The translations under genes were made by a program, and so were the position numbers. The notes beneath the pieces are model-generated. The model did not search any database, was not told the DNA's origin, and saw only the letters and a list, made by a program, of their open reading frames with translations. 64,000 nt of DNA, taken from the NCBI RefSeq assembly GCF_000236565.1, contig NZ_AHAM01000206.1:1-64000 (forward strand), written 5' to 3'. Source of the DNA: Mesorhizobium alhagi CCNWXJ12-2. GTDB lineage: Bacteria > Pseudomonadota > Alphaproteobacteria > Rhizobiales > Rhizobiaceae. Of this stretch, positions 55,983 to 64,000 are shown piece by piece. Each line of letters starts with the position of its first letter. Position 1 is the stretch's first letter.

Positions 55983-56685
55983 GGCGATAAGCGCAGGGGC
56001 GGCGGATCATTCCGCCGCCCGTTCCTGCCGACAGGCGCTCGCATATTTTGCGGGCGATTCCGGACGCCGCGCCGCTATTGCGTGGCCATGTTCCTTGAGC
56101 CGCAGCGTCCTCGCCTGCGCCGACAAAACCCTCTTGCCTGTGCCGGAACCGCTGCCGCGCTAGATGGTTCGCCAGCTCGCAGACCGATCCGGCAACAAGA
56201 AAGCGAGCCGGATTTCTTTCCTGACCGCCTGCTCGGGCCGCTTGCATCGCAGGCGACTTGCTCACCCACGCTGTCCCCAGCCAACCCAAGAACGGAGGCA
56301 GAGCGCGGCACTTTGGGGTTGGTGGAGATCGGCGTCATTGTGAGACGGAGCGCCTCCCGGCCGTGTCTTCCCAACCGGTTGCAATGGTTTTCTCCGCGCC
56401 GGCATCGCATCGTCTCCTTGCGCACCGGACACCATTCCCCTGCTCAACGGCTGAACCTATGGGCTTGCCGTCCCCGCACAAACCATCGCTTCCGGCTTTT
56501 TTCCCCGCCCGCTCCCTCCGCAAGCTCCGCACGGGCTCCTCGCGGCCGCTTCGCTTCAAAAAAGCCGTCCGCTCCGGTCCTTCGCTGCGGCTGCGGCCCT
56601 GCGGGTTAGCGGGTCCGGCCCGCGCCCATGACGGTTCGCGCATCGCAGGGGAATGGTCCCCGGCGAGGCAAAAGGAGATGAAGCA
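55983..56685. other. Non-coding leader of the DUF736 gene
   Basis: 700 nt without a supported gene. It contains a perfect 10-bp inverted repeat, CGGCTTTTTT (56493–56502) and AAAAAAGCCG (56558–56567), with 55 nt between the arms, plus several shorter GC-rich hairpins. It is similar in style to the ardC leader. Confidence 0.45.
56493..56567 (+). repeat. Long-range inverted repeat in the DUF736 leader
   Basis: CGGCTTTTTT and AAAAAAGCCG form a perfect 10-bp stem around a 55-nt GC-rich loop. The run of six A/T in GC-rich DNA stands out. Position: 120–190 nt before the DUF736 start. It could form a transcript hairpin or a single-strand-DNA structure. Confidence 0.6.
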
Positions 56686-57009
56686 ATGCCTGCAATCGGA
56701 TACGTTACCAAGCAGTCTTCCGGCGGATACAAGGGCCAGATCAGGACGCTCTCGATCCGCGCCGACATCGAAATCGTCCCCAACCGCTCCAAGAGCACCG
56801 ATGCTCAGCCCGATTTCCGGGTCGTGACCGGCGGCGTGGAAATCGGAGCCGGCTGGATCAGGAAGGGCGAGCAGTCGGGCAACGAATACGTCTCGCTCGG
56901 CCTTGCCGCCCCCGAATTCGGGCCGCGCAAGCTCTACGCCAATCTCGGCCGCGCCGCCGGCCAGGACGAGGAGGAAGTCTTCGCCGTGATCTGGAACCCG
57001 GCCGACTGA
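56686..57009 (+). CDS. DUF736 protein
   Basis: A 107-aa protein of the DUF736 family (IGYVTKQSSGGYKGQIRTLS, RADIEIVPN, GRAAGQDEEEVFAVIWNP), common in mobile elements of alphaproteobacteria. The start follows AAAGGAGATG. The function is unknown. It is followed by a strong terminator. Confidence 0.9.
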   Translation: MPAIGYVTKQSSGGYKGQIRTLSIRADIEIVPNRSKSTDAQPDFRVVTGGVEIGAGWIRKGEQSGNEYVSLGLAAPEFGPRKLYANLGRAAGQDEEEVFAVIWNPAD

Positions 57010-57020
57010 AAGTACAAAAA

Positions 57021-57050
57021 GGCCCCCGCGCAACGAGAGGCGCGGGGGCC
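57021..57050 (+). terminator. Rho-independent terminator after the DUF736 gene
   Basis: GGCCCCCGCGC (57021–57031) pairs perfectly with GCGCGGGGGCC (57040–57050) around an 8-nt loop. A run of A precedes it and TTCATT follows, so it could also act in the other direction. Confidence 0.8.
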
Positions 57051-57161
57051 TTCATTCAGCCTTGCCGACTTTCGCGCAAAAGCGGTGATGAGGCGACCTT
57101 CGCCGTCGCCCTCCAATCTCGACGAGGGATCAATGATGGACGACGAAAACGAGCGCGCCGC

Positions 57162-57494
57162 ATGCGCCAAAAAAGCAGCCCCTTCCTCAACACGGCGCAG
57201 GCCGCCTTCTGTATCGGCCTGTCCCACCGCCCGTTGGAAAAGATGCGCACGGCCGGAAGCGCTCCGTGCTTCCGCAAGCATGGCCGCTATGTCCACTATG
57301 ACATCGACGATCTCGACGAATGGTCGCCAGCACCGACGCCCATGAATCAGGCGCGGGGAGGCGCAAGTGTGCGCGTCTCGGTCCCGATCCGTACGATCCG
57401 CGCGACAATATTCTGGCGGGGAGCGCTCCATGCACGGCCGTTTCGGCTACCCCGGACTATTCGCCGCCTACAATGCCGGACCGACGCGCTATGA
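57162..57494 (+). CDS. rdfS: RdfS-type excisionase with a foreign C-terminal tail
   Basis: The first about 65 residues (LNTAQAAFCIGLSHRPLEKM, RKHGRYVHYDIDDLDEWSP) form a winged-helix/MerR-like excisionase domain, as in RdfS, which drives excision of ICEMlSym. The reading continues 40 codons more, out of frame, through a transglycosylase remnant that begins at about 57375. The natural C-terminus seems lost by deletion. The start at 57162 is the first in frame. It follows parB-like and DUF736 genes as in related elements. Confidence 0.75.
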   Translation: MRQKSSPFLNTAQAAFCIGLSHRPLEKMRTAGSAPCFRKHGRYVHYDIDDLDEWSPAPTPMNQARGGASVRVSVPIRTIRATIFWRGALHARPFRLPRTIRRLQCRTDAL

Positions 57495-57717
57495 GAAGAA
57501 TTTGCGGACGGGAAGACCGCTTCCGGCCGAGACCCGCGCCTACATGCACAAGCGCACCGGGACGCGTGCCGAAACATCGACACCGGCGGAAAAATCGTTG
57601 GGAACAGGACTGCTTTTTCCGCTTCGCAGCAATCGAAACATTGGCCCGGCCAACGAGAAAGCGCGGCCCGGCGGCGCGGTTTTCGTGCCGCTGAGGATCG
57701 GTCGGGCAGGGCAATAA
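57375..57717 (+). pseudogene. Lytic transglycosylase 3' remnant
   Basis: Frame 1 reads RLGPDPYDPRDNILAGS and, after a short deletion and frame change at about 57420, MHGRFGYPGLFAAYNAGPTR and AETRAYMHK. These are the C-terminal conserved motifs of lytic transglycosylases. In ICEMlSym the order is rdfS–traF–transglycosylase–relaxase, so the traF gene and the start of this gene are missing. It is joined directly to rdfS. Confidence 0.85.
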
Positions 57718-57948
57718 GGCGGCCCGAAGATGCTGTGCATTACACCCGTTTGCCGCCGGTCAGGCCATTGCCCTGTGCGAAAACGGGCCGCGATCCGACC
57801 TGCATTTGCCACGGATAAGGTTGTTGTGCATTGCACAAAACATGACGCGCGGTTAGGTGTCCTTCCGGTGCGGGAATCGGGTTTGGGTAACGATGACGGA
57901 GCGTAAACCGATGCTTCGTTGATATCGCATTCATACCCGAGGACCCTG

Positions 57949-58923
57949 ATGACCACGACAAGCCCTGACAAATCCGGCGCTACAAGCCTCGAGGCGATCG
58001 CGCGAAACGGCAGCCTGCTGCGTCGCATCGCCGTGCGCCTTCCGACCTACCTGTCGGACCTTCGCGAGAACCCGGCATGGCTTCCCATGTTCGTCCTCGC
58101 CCGCACCATGCCGGCACGGACAATGCACTGGCGTGGTGCAAAGCCGGTTCGAGCGTCGCAAAACGCCCAGGACACGATGTTTGCCCGCGTCAATCGCCAG
58201 GACGTTGTCGACGCGCTGCGGTCCGATGGGCTTTTTTCCGGACTCGTCCTGCCGACATTGATCCATGAGGAGATCGCCGCCTTCGCCCGATGCACGCCTT
58301 GCTTCGGCAATTTCGATCGCCGCCTCGAATTCATGCCGACGGAGCATGCGCAGGCTGAGGCCCGCTTCGGCCGGCCGTTGCTCAGCGGCCACTATTTCGA
58401 GCGCGTTCTCGGCTGCAAGGCGGCACTCGCCATCCAGAACGATCCTCTGCTCATGGATGTCGCTGCGCACTATCTCGGCGGTCAGGCGAAACTGATCACC
58501 ACGCGCGTCTGGTGGAGCTTCCCGACCGGCCAGGCCTCGGACGCCGACAAGAATTTGGCCTCGCTCGGCAAATACCACTTCGACCTCGATGACTGGCGGA
58601 TGGTGAAGTTCTTCTTCTATCTCAAGCCGGTGGACGAGGGCGCCGGCCCGCATGTCTATGTCCGCGGCAGCCATAACCGCCGCGCCCTCAAGCACCAGCT
58701 GACGCTTCTGGTGGGCCATCCGGCGCAAGAGGTTCTGGACGTCTACGGCGAGCAGAGCCCGGTCACGCTGACCGGCCAGGCCGGTCTCGGTTTCGTCGAG
58801 GATCCGTTCGGCTTCCATATGGGCACCGTGCCCGCGCACACGCCCAGGCTGATGATGGAAGTCGGCTTCGGCGTTTCGCCGCCCTCGCGCCGACGCTTCC
58901 ATGGCGAGCCGGTCATTCGCTGA
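57949..58923 (+). CDS. Phytanoyl-CoA dioxygenase-like 2-oxoglutarate/Fe(II) oxygenase
   Basis: A protein of about 324 aa. The iron-binding His-x-Asp is in YHFDLDDWRMVKFF and the distal His may be in FGFHMGTVPAHTPRLM; GPHVYVRGSHNRR is also typical. Similar oxygenases hydroxylate lipids or small molecules. I chose the ATG at 57949 (MTTTSPDK), with the frame open to 57919. No pathway partner is next to it. The substrate is unknown. Confidence 0.75.
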   Translation: MTTTSPDKSGATSLEAIARNGSLLRRIAVRLPTYLSDLRENPAWLPMFVLARTMPARTMHWRGAKPVRASQNAQDTMFARVNRQDVVDALRSDGLFSGLVLPTLIHEEIAAFARCTPCFGNFDRRLEFMPTEHAQAEARFGRPLLSGHYFERVLGCKAALAIQNDPLLMDVAAHYLGGQAKLITTRVWWSFPTGQASDADKNLASLGKYHFDLDDWRMVKFFFYLKPVDEGAGPHVYVRGSHNRRALKHQLTLLVGHPAQEVLDVYGEQSPVTLTGQAGLGFVEDPFGFHMGTVPAHTPRLMMEVGFGVSPPSRRRFHGEPVIR

Positions 58924-59672
58924 TTTCGAGAAAGCCGCGAAACAGCCTTTCCCAGACCGGACCGGAAGCCTCGTAAGGCAAGATAGAGCAATGTCGTCAT
59001 CGCTGGATTATCGGCGACCAACCGCATAGCCGCCTTCAGGCAGCTAAGCGTCGTCATCGTATCGTCAAGCTGGATGGAAGGGGTCTTCAGGCGGGCTCAC
59101 GATCGGGTCAGCGACCGCTGGCGACAAAACACGAAATCGGTGTTCGAGCTCGCAAACGGATATGGGCTCGACGCTGAAATTGCCGACGCCTGCGAATTCA
59201 GCTGCCGGCATGACGTCGAAGGAGATGCCATATTCCTGTTTGGTTTAAGCCCGCGGGGTCCACACGGTCCATGCCGCGGCGGGTTGATAGGCTCCCGCGT
59301 CCTGAACAACTCAATATGGTCCGTATGCCGTAGGCTTGTACAAGCAGGCCATCATCGTCCACGCCTGATCCCCATCCACGCGGGGCATACCGTCGTTGCG
59401 CTTTCCGGCGAGTGTGACGCCTGAGCGGCCTCTGCAATGCCTGAACTTCGCGGACCTTCTTTCGATGAAGGCACGCGCCAGCAGCGAGTCCGGAATTCCG
59501 CACAAGCATGGCGCGAGCGGTCCTTATCAATTTCGGAAACCTGCGCGTCCTTCGCGCTGTCGCTATTTGGCACGCAGCTTGCGGCGACCTTGGTGCAGCG
59601 TTCGACCGGAGCGCAGCGACGGAGATGCCCGGGAGGGAGGAACCCGCCTCGATCCGGTCAGGAGACGAGTAT
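58924..59672. other. Region with no clear gene
   Basis: A minus-strand frame (58924–59057) reads LKAAMRLVADNPAMTTLLYL and then changes frame, and could be the tail of a lost gene. From 59060 to 59672 there are only weak open frames. The 3' end contains the start of the dctA remnant. Confidence 0.35.
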
Positions 59673-60537
59673 ATTGAACCCGCAAATCCGCAGCGCGAGT
59701 CTCGCGCGCCGCAAGTCCTTCTACGGCCAGCTTACATGCAGGTGCTTGCCGCAATCACTCTCGGCATCGCACTCGGCCGCTTCTATCCGAAACTCGGCGA
59801 GAGCCTCAGGCCGCTGGGTGATGCCTTCATCAAGCTCGTCAAGATGATGACAGCGTTTGTCGTCTTGCTGACAATTGCGAACGGCATTGCCGGCATGAAC
59901 GATCTCCAGAAGGTCGGCCGGGTTGCCGGCAAGGCGATGGTCTATTTCGTCACCTTCTCGCCGCTCGCGCTTATCGTCGGCCTCATCATCGCCAATGTCG
60001 TTCAGCCCGGTGCCGGCCTCAACATCGATCCGGCCTCGCTCGACGTCCAGGCCGTGAATACCTATGCCGCAAAGGCCCACGAGCAGTCCGTGACCGGCTT
60101 CCTGTCGAACATCATCCCGTCAACGATTGTCGGCGCCTTCGCCGATGGCGACATCCTGCAGGTCCTGTTCTTCTCGGTTCTGTTCGGCATCGCGCTGGCG
60201 ATGGTCGGAGAGACGGGCAAGCCGGTCACCTGCTTTCTCCAGGCGCTTACCGCCCCCATTTTCAAGCTGGTCAGCATCCTGATGAAGGCCGCGCCGATCG
60301 GCGCTTTCGGCGCAATGGCCTTCACGATCGGCAAATACGGCATCGGTTCGGTGGTCAACCTCGCGATGCTGGTCGCGACCTTCTATCTCACCGCCTTCCT
60401 CTTCGTGTTCGGGGTTCTCGGCGCGGTCTGCCGTTACAACGGCTTCTCGATCTTTTCTCTCCTTCGATACATCAAGGAAGAGCTGCTGCTTGTCCTCGGA
60501 ACGTCCTCTTCGGAGGCGGCGCTGCCTAGCCGCACGC
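59673..60537 (+). pseudogene. Truncated C4-dicarboxylate transporter gene (dctA-like)
   Basis: The translated sequence matches Dct[55 protein letters not shown] and [18 protein letters not shown] one-base loss at about 59732 separates the N-terminal [10 protein letters not shown] from MQVLAAI. The C-terminal third is missing: after SSSEAALPS the homology stops. DctA carries C4-dicarboxylates to bacteroids, so this copy is dead and the working one must be elsewhere. Confidence 0.88.
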
Positions 60538-60922
60538 TGACAAATTTCCTCGGCAACGCAGCGGGAAAGCGCGTTGTAGCCGGCTGGGATGGCCAGCTGG
60601 ATGAAGGTCAATTGGCAGTGGCCCTCGCGAGCGGACCCTCCGGCGCTTTGGCTGTGGCGGTCCAGTCGCCCTGCTTGCCAAACGGCGATCGCGGCTGGGC
60701 AATTCGCGTGCAAGCCGCGCCGCTCAGGGATTGGTGTCGGCTGGTTGGCGCGCCGCCGTCATACAGCAACCGCCAGCTCGTATCGTTTTCGATAGCTACG
60801 AGCCCCCGCAACCGCCCGCGCTCTGGGAACTGCTGGGCAAGGACTAAAAGCGATACCCACCTTTACGCCAAAAAGGCCAGCCGTTGCTGCCCTGCCGTTC
60901 ACTGTTGATTGGAGCCTGACCC
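60538..60922. other. Unrecognised region before the DsbA-like gene
   Basis: An open frame ends at about 60845 with the readable tail [20 protein letters not shown]. The upstream part is not clear and the family was not recognised. It may be the C-terminal end of a gene cut by the dctA rearrangement. Confidence 0.35.
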
Positions 60923-61603
60923 ATGTCAAAGCCAAAAGCCGCCCTTATCGCTCTTTCAGTCGTCCTAGCCCTGCTTTTTATTTGGATGGCAGCGGTACAT
61001 CGTTCAGTTATCATGGACTACCTGCACCAGCTCGAAAACCGCCGCCTGCTCGCGGCGGAGCTGCGGGGGCTCATTCCGGAGCGGCGTGACGCGCTCTTCA
61101 ACGACCCCGCTGCGCCAACTGCTGGCAATCCCGAAGGCGACGTCGCTTTGGTCGCATTTTTCGACTACAACTGCCTGCAATGCCGAGAGGCAGTCAGTAT
61201 CCTCCAGCAAGCCGTCAAGGACGATCCCAAGCTGAAGCTTGTGTTCAAAGAGTATCCGATCCTGGGACCGGATTCCAAATTCGCCGCAGCGGCGGCGCTC
61301 GCCTCCCGCAAACAGGGAAAGTATGAGGCGTTCCACCTCGCGCTTATGGCTTCTCGCGGCCGGCTCAGAGAAAGCTCCATTTTTACTATCGCAGGACAGG
61401 TAGGCCTCGACGTTGAGCAGCTCAAGCGGGACATGGAAGATCCGGCCATCGCAGACGCCCTCGCGCGCAATCGCGCGCTCGCCATCGGTCTGTACATCAC
61501 CGGCACGCCGGCGTTGGTGGTCGGCGACGAAGTGATCCCAGGGGTGGTCGACGTTGCCACACTGCAACGCTCCATCGCCAAAGCGCGGAAGCCTAAGGGT
61601 TGA
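60923..61603 (+). CDS. DsbA-family thioredoxin-fold protein
   Basis: A 226-aa protein. A hydrophobic N-terminus (ALIALSVVLALLFIWMAAV) suggests a membrane anchor or signal. The active-site motif is CLQC, within FFDYNCLQCREAV; most DsbA-like proteins have CPYC or similar. GTPALVVGDEVIPG is the cis-proline loop. It probably acts as a disulfide oxidase or reductase in the periplasm. No Dsb partner is near. Confidence 0.82.
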   Translation: MSKPKAALIALSVVLALLFIWMAAVHRSVIMDYLHQLENRRLLAAELRGLIPERRDALFNDPAAPTAGNPEGDVALVAFFDYNCLQCREAVSILQQAVKDDPKLKLVFKEYPILGPDSKFAAAAALASRKQGKYEAFHLALMASRGRLRESSIFTIAGQVGLDVEQLKRDMEDPAIADALARNRALAIGLYITGTPALVVGDEVIPGVVDVATLQRSIAKARKPKG

Positions 61604-61909
61604 TACCGTGCCCGATCTCCAACATCGGCATTTTGACACTGGCGGCCGGTGCAATCTCGTTCCTCTCGGCATGCGCTACCTGTCGTGCCGCGCTAAATCT
61701 CTTATCGTCGACAACGTCGTAGTCGGCGGACCATACCGTTCTATCGGCAGCCTGCTTTTCACGTTCAGCGCGCTTTCCTCAACCGCGTCGAACGGGATCG
61801 CGCTGCGCGCCATCTATTCAACCGGCCTTGGTGTTCCCGTCCTGCCGTCGGAGTCTTTCACCGAAAGCCTCGCCAAAGGGAAAGGCATGAAGCGCGCCAG
61901 ACGCGTGCT

Positions 61910-62624
61910 TCAGATCGCGGCCGGCGCGAGGATGATGATCGTCAAGGATGTCGCGATGATAACCGGCACTATGAGGTCTCCTCCTGGCTGGTCGTACAAG
62001 TCCGCATTCTCAGAAAAATCGCGTGACGCGGACGCCGTCGCGCCAAGCTCGGGCCTGCCTGTCGATAGCGTGGCTCTTGACCTGTTGATAAAGCCGCAGC
62101 CGTCGCAACAAATCCCGTTCGGATTGGCGACACTTACGTTGGCCGCCCTCCCATACGCCTCCAGCATGCCATTCAGGGCCAAGGCTCTGGTCGAGGTCAC
62201 CTCAACGAGGATGACGGCAGCCGGATTGCTGCCTCTCAGATTGGCATTGCCCTGGACCAGGCCGCCAAGCTGTGAGCGCTACACCTCATTGATGGAGTTG
62301 TGAGGATGGCGCTGGGCGTTCCGACATTGGCCCGCCCTGTTTTGGCAATATCGACGATCGGCACGCCATTGGCTGCTGTCCCAACCGTCGGGCGAACACA
62401 GGCCGCCGCATTCGGATCAGCGACAATGCCGGGCCCCGTCTGCTGGGCGCGCGCCAGTTCGATCGCCACCGGCTCGATAACCAGCGTGCAGCCGATGTGG
62501 TGCTGAGAAGACGCCCGGCAAACCGCGCCAGAGCCGAGGCCGGCCGCGAGCCCAAAAATGCCGCCGGAAGAAGGGCCGAATAGAGGGCTGGCGAATAAAC
62601 CGTCTTGTCCCGGCGCCTCGTCAT
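61910..62624 (-). pseudogene. Filamentous-haemagglutinin (TPS domain) relic
   Basis: The N-terminal part in one frame is a signal-like ALYSALLPAAFLG. In another frame is IVADPNAAACVRPTVGTAAN then GVPIVDIAKTG. Further on is LALNGMLEAYGRAANVSVAN and PNGICCDGCGFINRSRATLS, which match the TPS domain of two-partner-secreted haemagglutinins. Frame changes and a deletion break the gene. The large repeat region is missing. Confidence 0.82.
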
Positions 62625-63043
62625 GGATACGGCGCCGTCTTCTTCGGCATTCCAACCGCAACAGCCTTGCCGTCGCGCTTCGGGTCAGGAAGAGTATCCT
62701 GCCCCGGGGGATGCCCGCTCCTTCCTGCCTCGGCCCGTGCACGCGATCGATGATTTTTCGGTGGACCTTGCCGCCCTCTTCGTCACTTTGGCTGAGCGCC
62801 ATGCCTTGAGCTCTTAGGGTGTCAGCACCGCCTCTTCGTAACCATTGAGGGAGCGCATGCACAGATCGACAAAGGCAGTCATCGGCCTTGACGCCAACGA
62901 CAGCCAAGGTCGCGGCCGTCACTATGCCGAGCACAATGCCGCCGCCTCCGTGGCGTTGGCGATGTTTCGCCTCCTCAGGCAATCCCCCTCACACCCGTGA
63001 GCGTCGGAATTCCCTGCACGTCCGCTTGTGCGCTCCACTTCTA
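62625..63043. other. Region between haemagglutinin relic and autotransporter gene
   Basis: No gene supported. Open frames on both strands overlap each other and resemble nothing I recognise. Confidence 0.3.
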
Positions 63044-64000
63044 TCAGAACCGCACGCCAAGCTTTGCGGTGACGCCATGCTCTTGCACGGAGGACGCGAT
63101 CTGACCCTCATAAGAGACCGCGAGACTGGCGTTGGCGGCCAGATGGAAGTCTAGCCCGGCCTGGACGATGGCAGCGTCCTTGGCGACCGGCGTGCCGATG
63201 ATCGTAAAGTTCTGGCCGCCGGCGAAGGCATGCGTGGCATGCGGCACCACATCGCCAAAGGCATGCCGCCAGCCAAGCGTCCCACGCGCCTTGATGGCCG
63301 TGCCGCCAAGATCGAAGTCGCTACCGTGATGAAGCCCCAGCGTGGTGTAGGTCACATCGCTGCTGCTGCTGCTGCTCGTCAAGCCGGCGCCGTTCTTGTC
63401 CTCCTCCCGGTAGCCGTCCGTCTTGAGATGCACATGCGCCAGATTGGCGAAGGGTTCGAAGCGGGCAAACCCGTAGCTCAGCTCGTAGCCTGCCTCGCCA
63501 AAGACCTGCGCCGTACGGGCATCGTAGGACGCCGTCACCGAGTCGGCAAAGCCTGGGAAGACGACCCCCCGGCGGGTATCGATCGAATGCCAGCTATGCG
63601 CCGCGCCAAAGTTCAAAGACAACGCCTCGATTCGGGCGCCGCTATAAAGGGCAAGAGTGTAATTGTCCGCTTCGGCCGATGCGGCGCGCGCATCGACCTC
63701 GTAGGAGGAATGACCATAACCGCCCGCAAGGCCTAGCCGCCAATCGCCAGCGGAGACATCCCCGCCCACCAAGAAGCCGCCCGCCGAGCGGTGATAACCG
63801 GCCGCATTGCCATCCCCATCGGCAGTTTCCCAGGCGCCATAGGCCTCGCCCCACACCGCAAAGCGATCCGTAGCGGCGGAAGCCGGCTCCACCCCGTCCG
63901 GCCCATAGGCCATCACCGGCACCGATGAGGCCCCAGCCCCGTCAAACGCCGCGCGCAGACGCTCCGTCACCGCATCGCGCGCATAAGAACTCTCCCCCGT
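63044..64000 (-). CDS. Autotransporter beta-barrel domain, 5' end beyond window
   Basis: At least 318 aa of the C-terminal outer-membrane translocator domain. It contains FAVWGEAYGAWETADGDGN, GGFLVGGDVSAGDWRLGLAG and GYGHSSYEVDA, with repeated beta-strands and a C-terminal Phe (GVTAKLGVRF). It continues past the window edge, so the passenger domain is not seen. A short poly-Ser stretch lies at about residue 200 of the visible part. It is a type V secretion protein of unknown function. Confidence 0.88.
   Translation of the reverse strand, partial: TGESSYARDAVTERLRAAFDGAGASSVPVMAYGPDGVEPASAATDRFAVWGEAYGAWETADGDGNAAGYHRSAGGFLVGGDVSAGDWRLGLAGGYGHSSYEVDARAASAEADNYTLALYSGARIEALSLNFGAAHSWHSIDTRRGVVFPGFADSVTASYDARTAQVFGEAGYELSYGFARFEPFANLAHVHLKTDGYREEDKNGAGLTSSSSSSDVTYTTLGLHHGSDFDLGGTAIKARGTLGWRHAFGDVVPHATHAFAGGQNFTIIGTPVAKDAAIVQAGLDFHLAANASLAVSYEGQIASSVQEHGVTAKLGVRF

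Noticed and set aside
1-64000. CRISPR arrays, tRNA and rRNA genes
   Set aside because: No regular repeat-spacer array, and no tRNA or rRNA sequence was recognised by eye. A tRNA search program would be needed to be certain about tRNA fragments at attachment sites.

Overview
The window looks like part of a symbiosis island of a Mesorhizobium-type rhizobium (family-level inference from gene content). The evidence is a nolB/T/U/V–rhc type III secretion system (T3SS), the T3SS activator ttsI, nodM, four nod boxes, two tts-type boxes close to consensus, a bio–nad–pan vitamin cluster, and a TraR/TraI–FseA–QseM/QseC quorum-sensing switch like the one known from ICEMlSym elements. The DNA is GC-rich. 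Many genes overlap by 4 nt, and gene relics lie between the intact modules, as expected of accessory DNA.

Layout. 1–621: IS110 transposase relic. 622–9041 (minus): T3SS operon nolB-nolT-nolU-rhcL-rhcN-sctO-rhcQ-rhcR-rhcS-rhcT-rhcU. 9228–12165 (plus): rhcC1 (secretin N-terminal half) and nopX, with a near-perfect tts box between them. 12.5–12.9 kb: IS256-family relic. 13.3–16.1 kb (minus): ttsI, rhcC2 and a lipoprotein, read from a nod box that overlaps a tts-like box. 16.7–18.8 kb: nodD relic, divergent nod box and nodM. 19.1–21 kb: alpha-carbonic anhydrase and a two-domain cold-shock protein. 21.1–31.1 kb (minus): nadQ, then nadABC, bioBFDAZ and panD. 31.3–33.1 kb: panBC. 33.3–36.2 kb: traR, tra box, traI1, a +1-frameshifted fseA, and divergent qseM/qseC. 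36.6–39.5 kb: an OmpW-like porin and a prolyl oligopeptidase. 39.5–43.7 kb: a decayed second quorum-sensing locus (traR relic, intact traI2, broken fseA, parB fragment). 43.8–48.1 kb: two nod boxes that face a sulfotransferase and an FkbM-type methyltransferase, with a single-domain Lrp-type protein and a broken second carbonic anhydrase between them. 48.5–50.3 kb: AbiE-like nucleotidyltransferase/antitoxin pair. 50.8–51.7 kb: rpiR-type regulator broken by a 7-bp duplication. 51.7–57.7 kb: mobile-element module of ardC, a DUF2958 gene, a long parB-like gene, a DUF736 gene and rdfS, ending in a lytic-transglycosylase remnant. 57.9–64 kb: a 2-oxoglutarate oxygenase, broken dctA, a DsbA-like protein, a filamentous-haemagglutinin relic and an autotransporter beta-barrel that runs off the window.

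How it fits together. Flavonoid/NodD acting at the nod boxes would switch on ttsI-rhcC2, nodM and probably the sulfotransferase and methyltransferase genes. TtsI would then act at tts boxes to express the secretion system and NopX. NadQ probably controls the vitamin operon through the palindrome in front of nadA. TraR with the TraI1 signal would drive fseA, FseA would activate rdfS, and QseM would hold the switch off. The truncated gene after rdfS suggests that part of the transfer module has been lost or rearranged here.

The most interesting points are the overlapping nod/tts promoter of ttsI, an RhcU without the NPTH self-cleavage motif, two nod-box-driven genes outside the common nod set, the degenerate duplicate of the quorum-sensing switch, and hairpin-dense leaders in front of ardC and the DUF736 gene.
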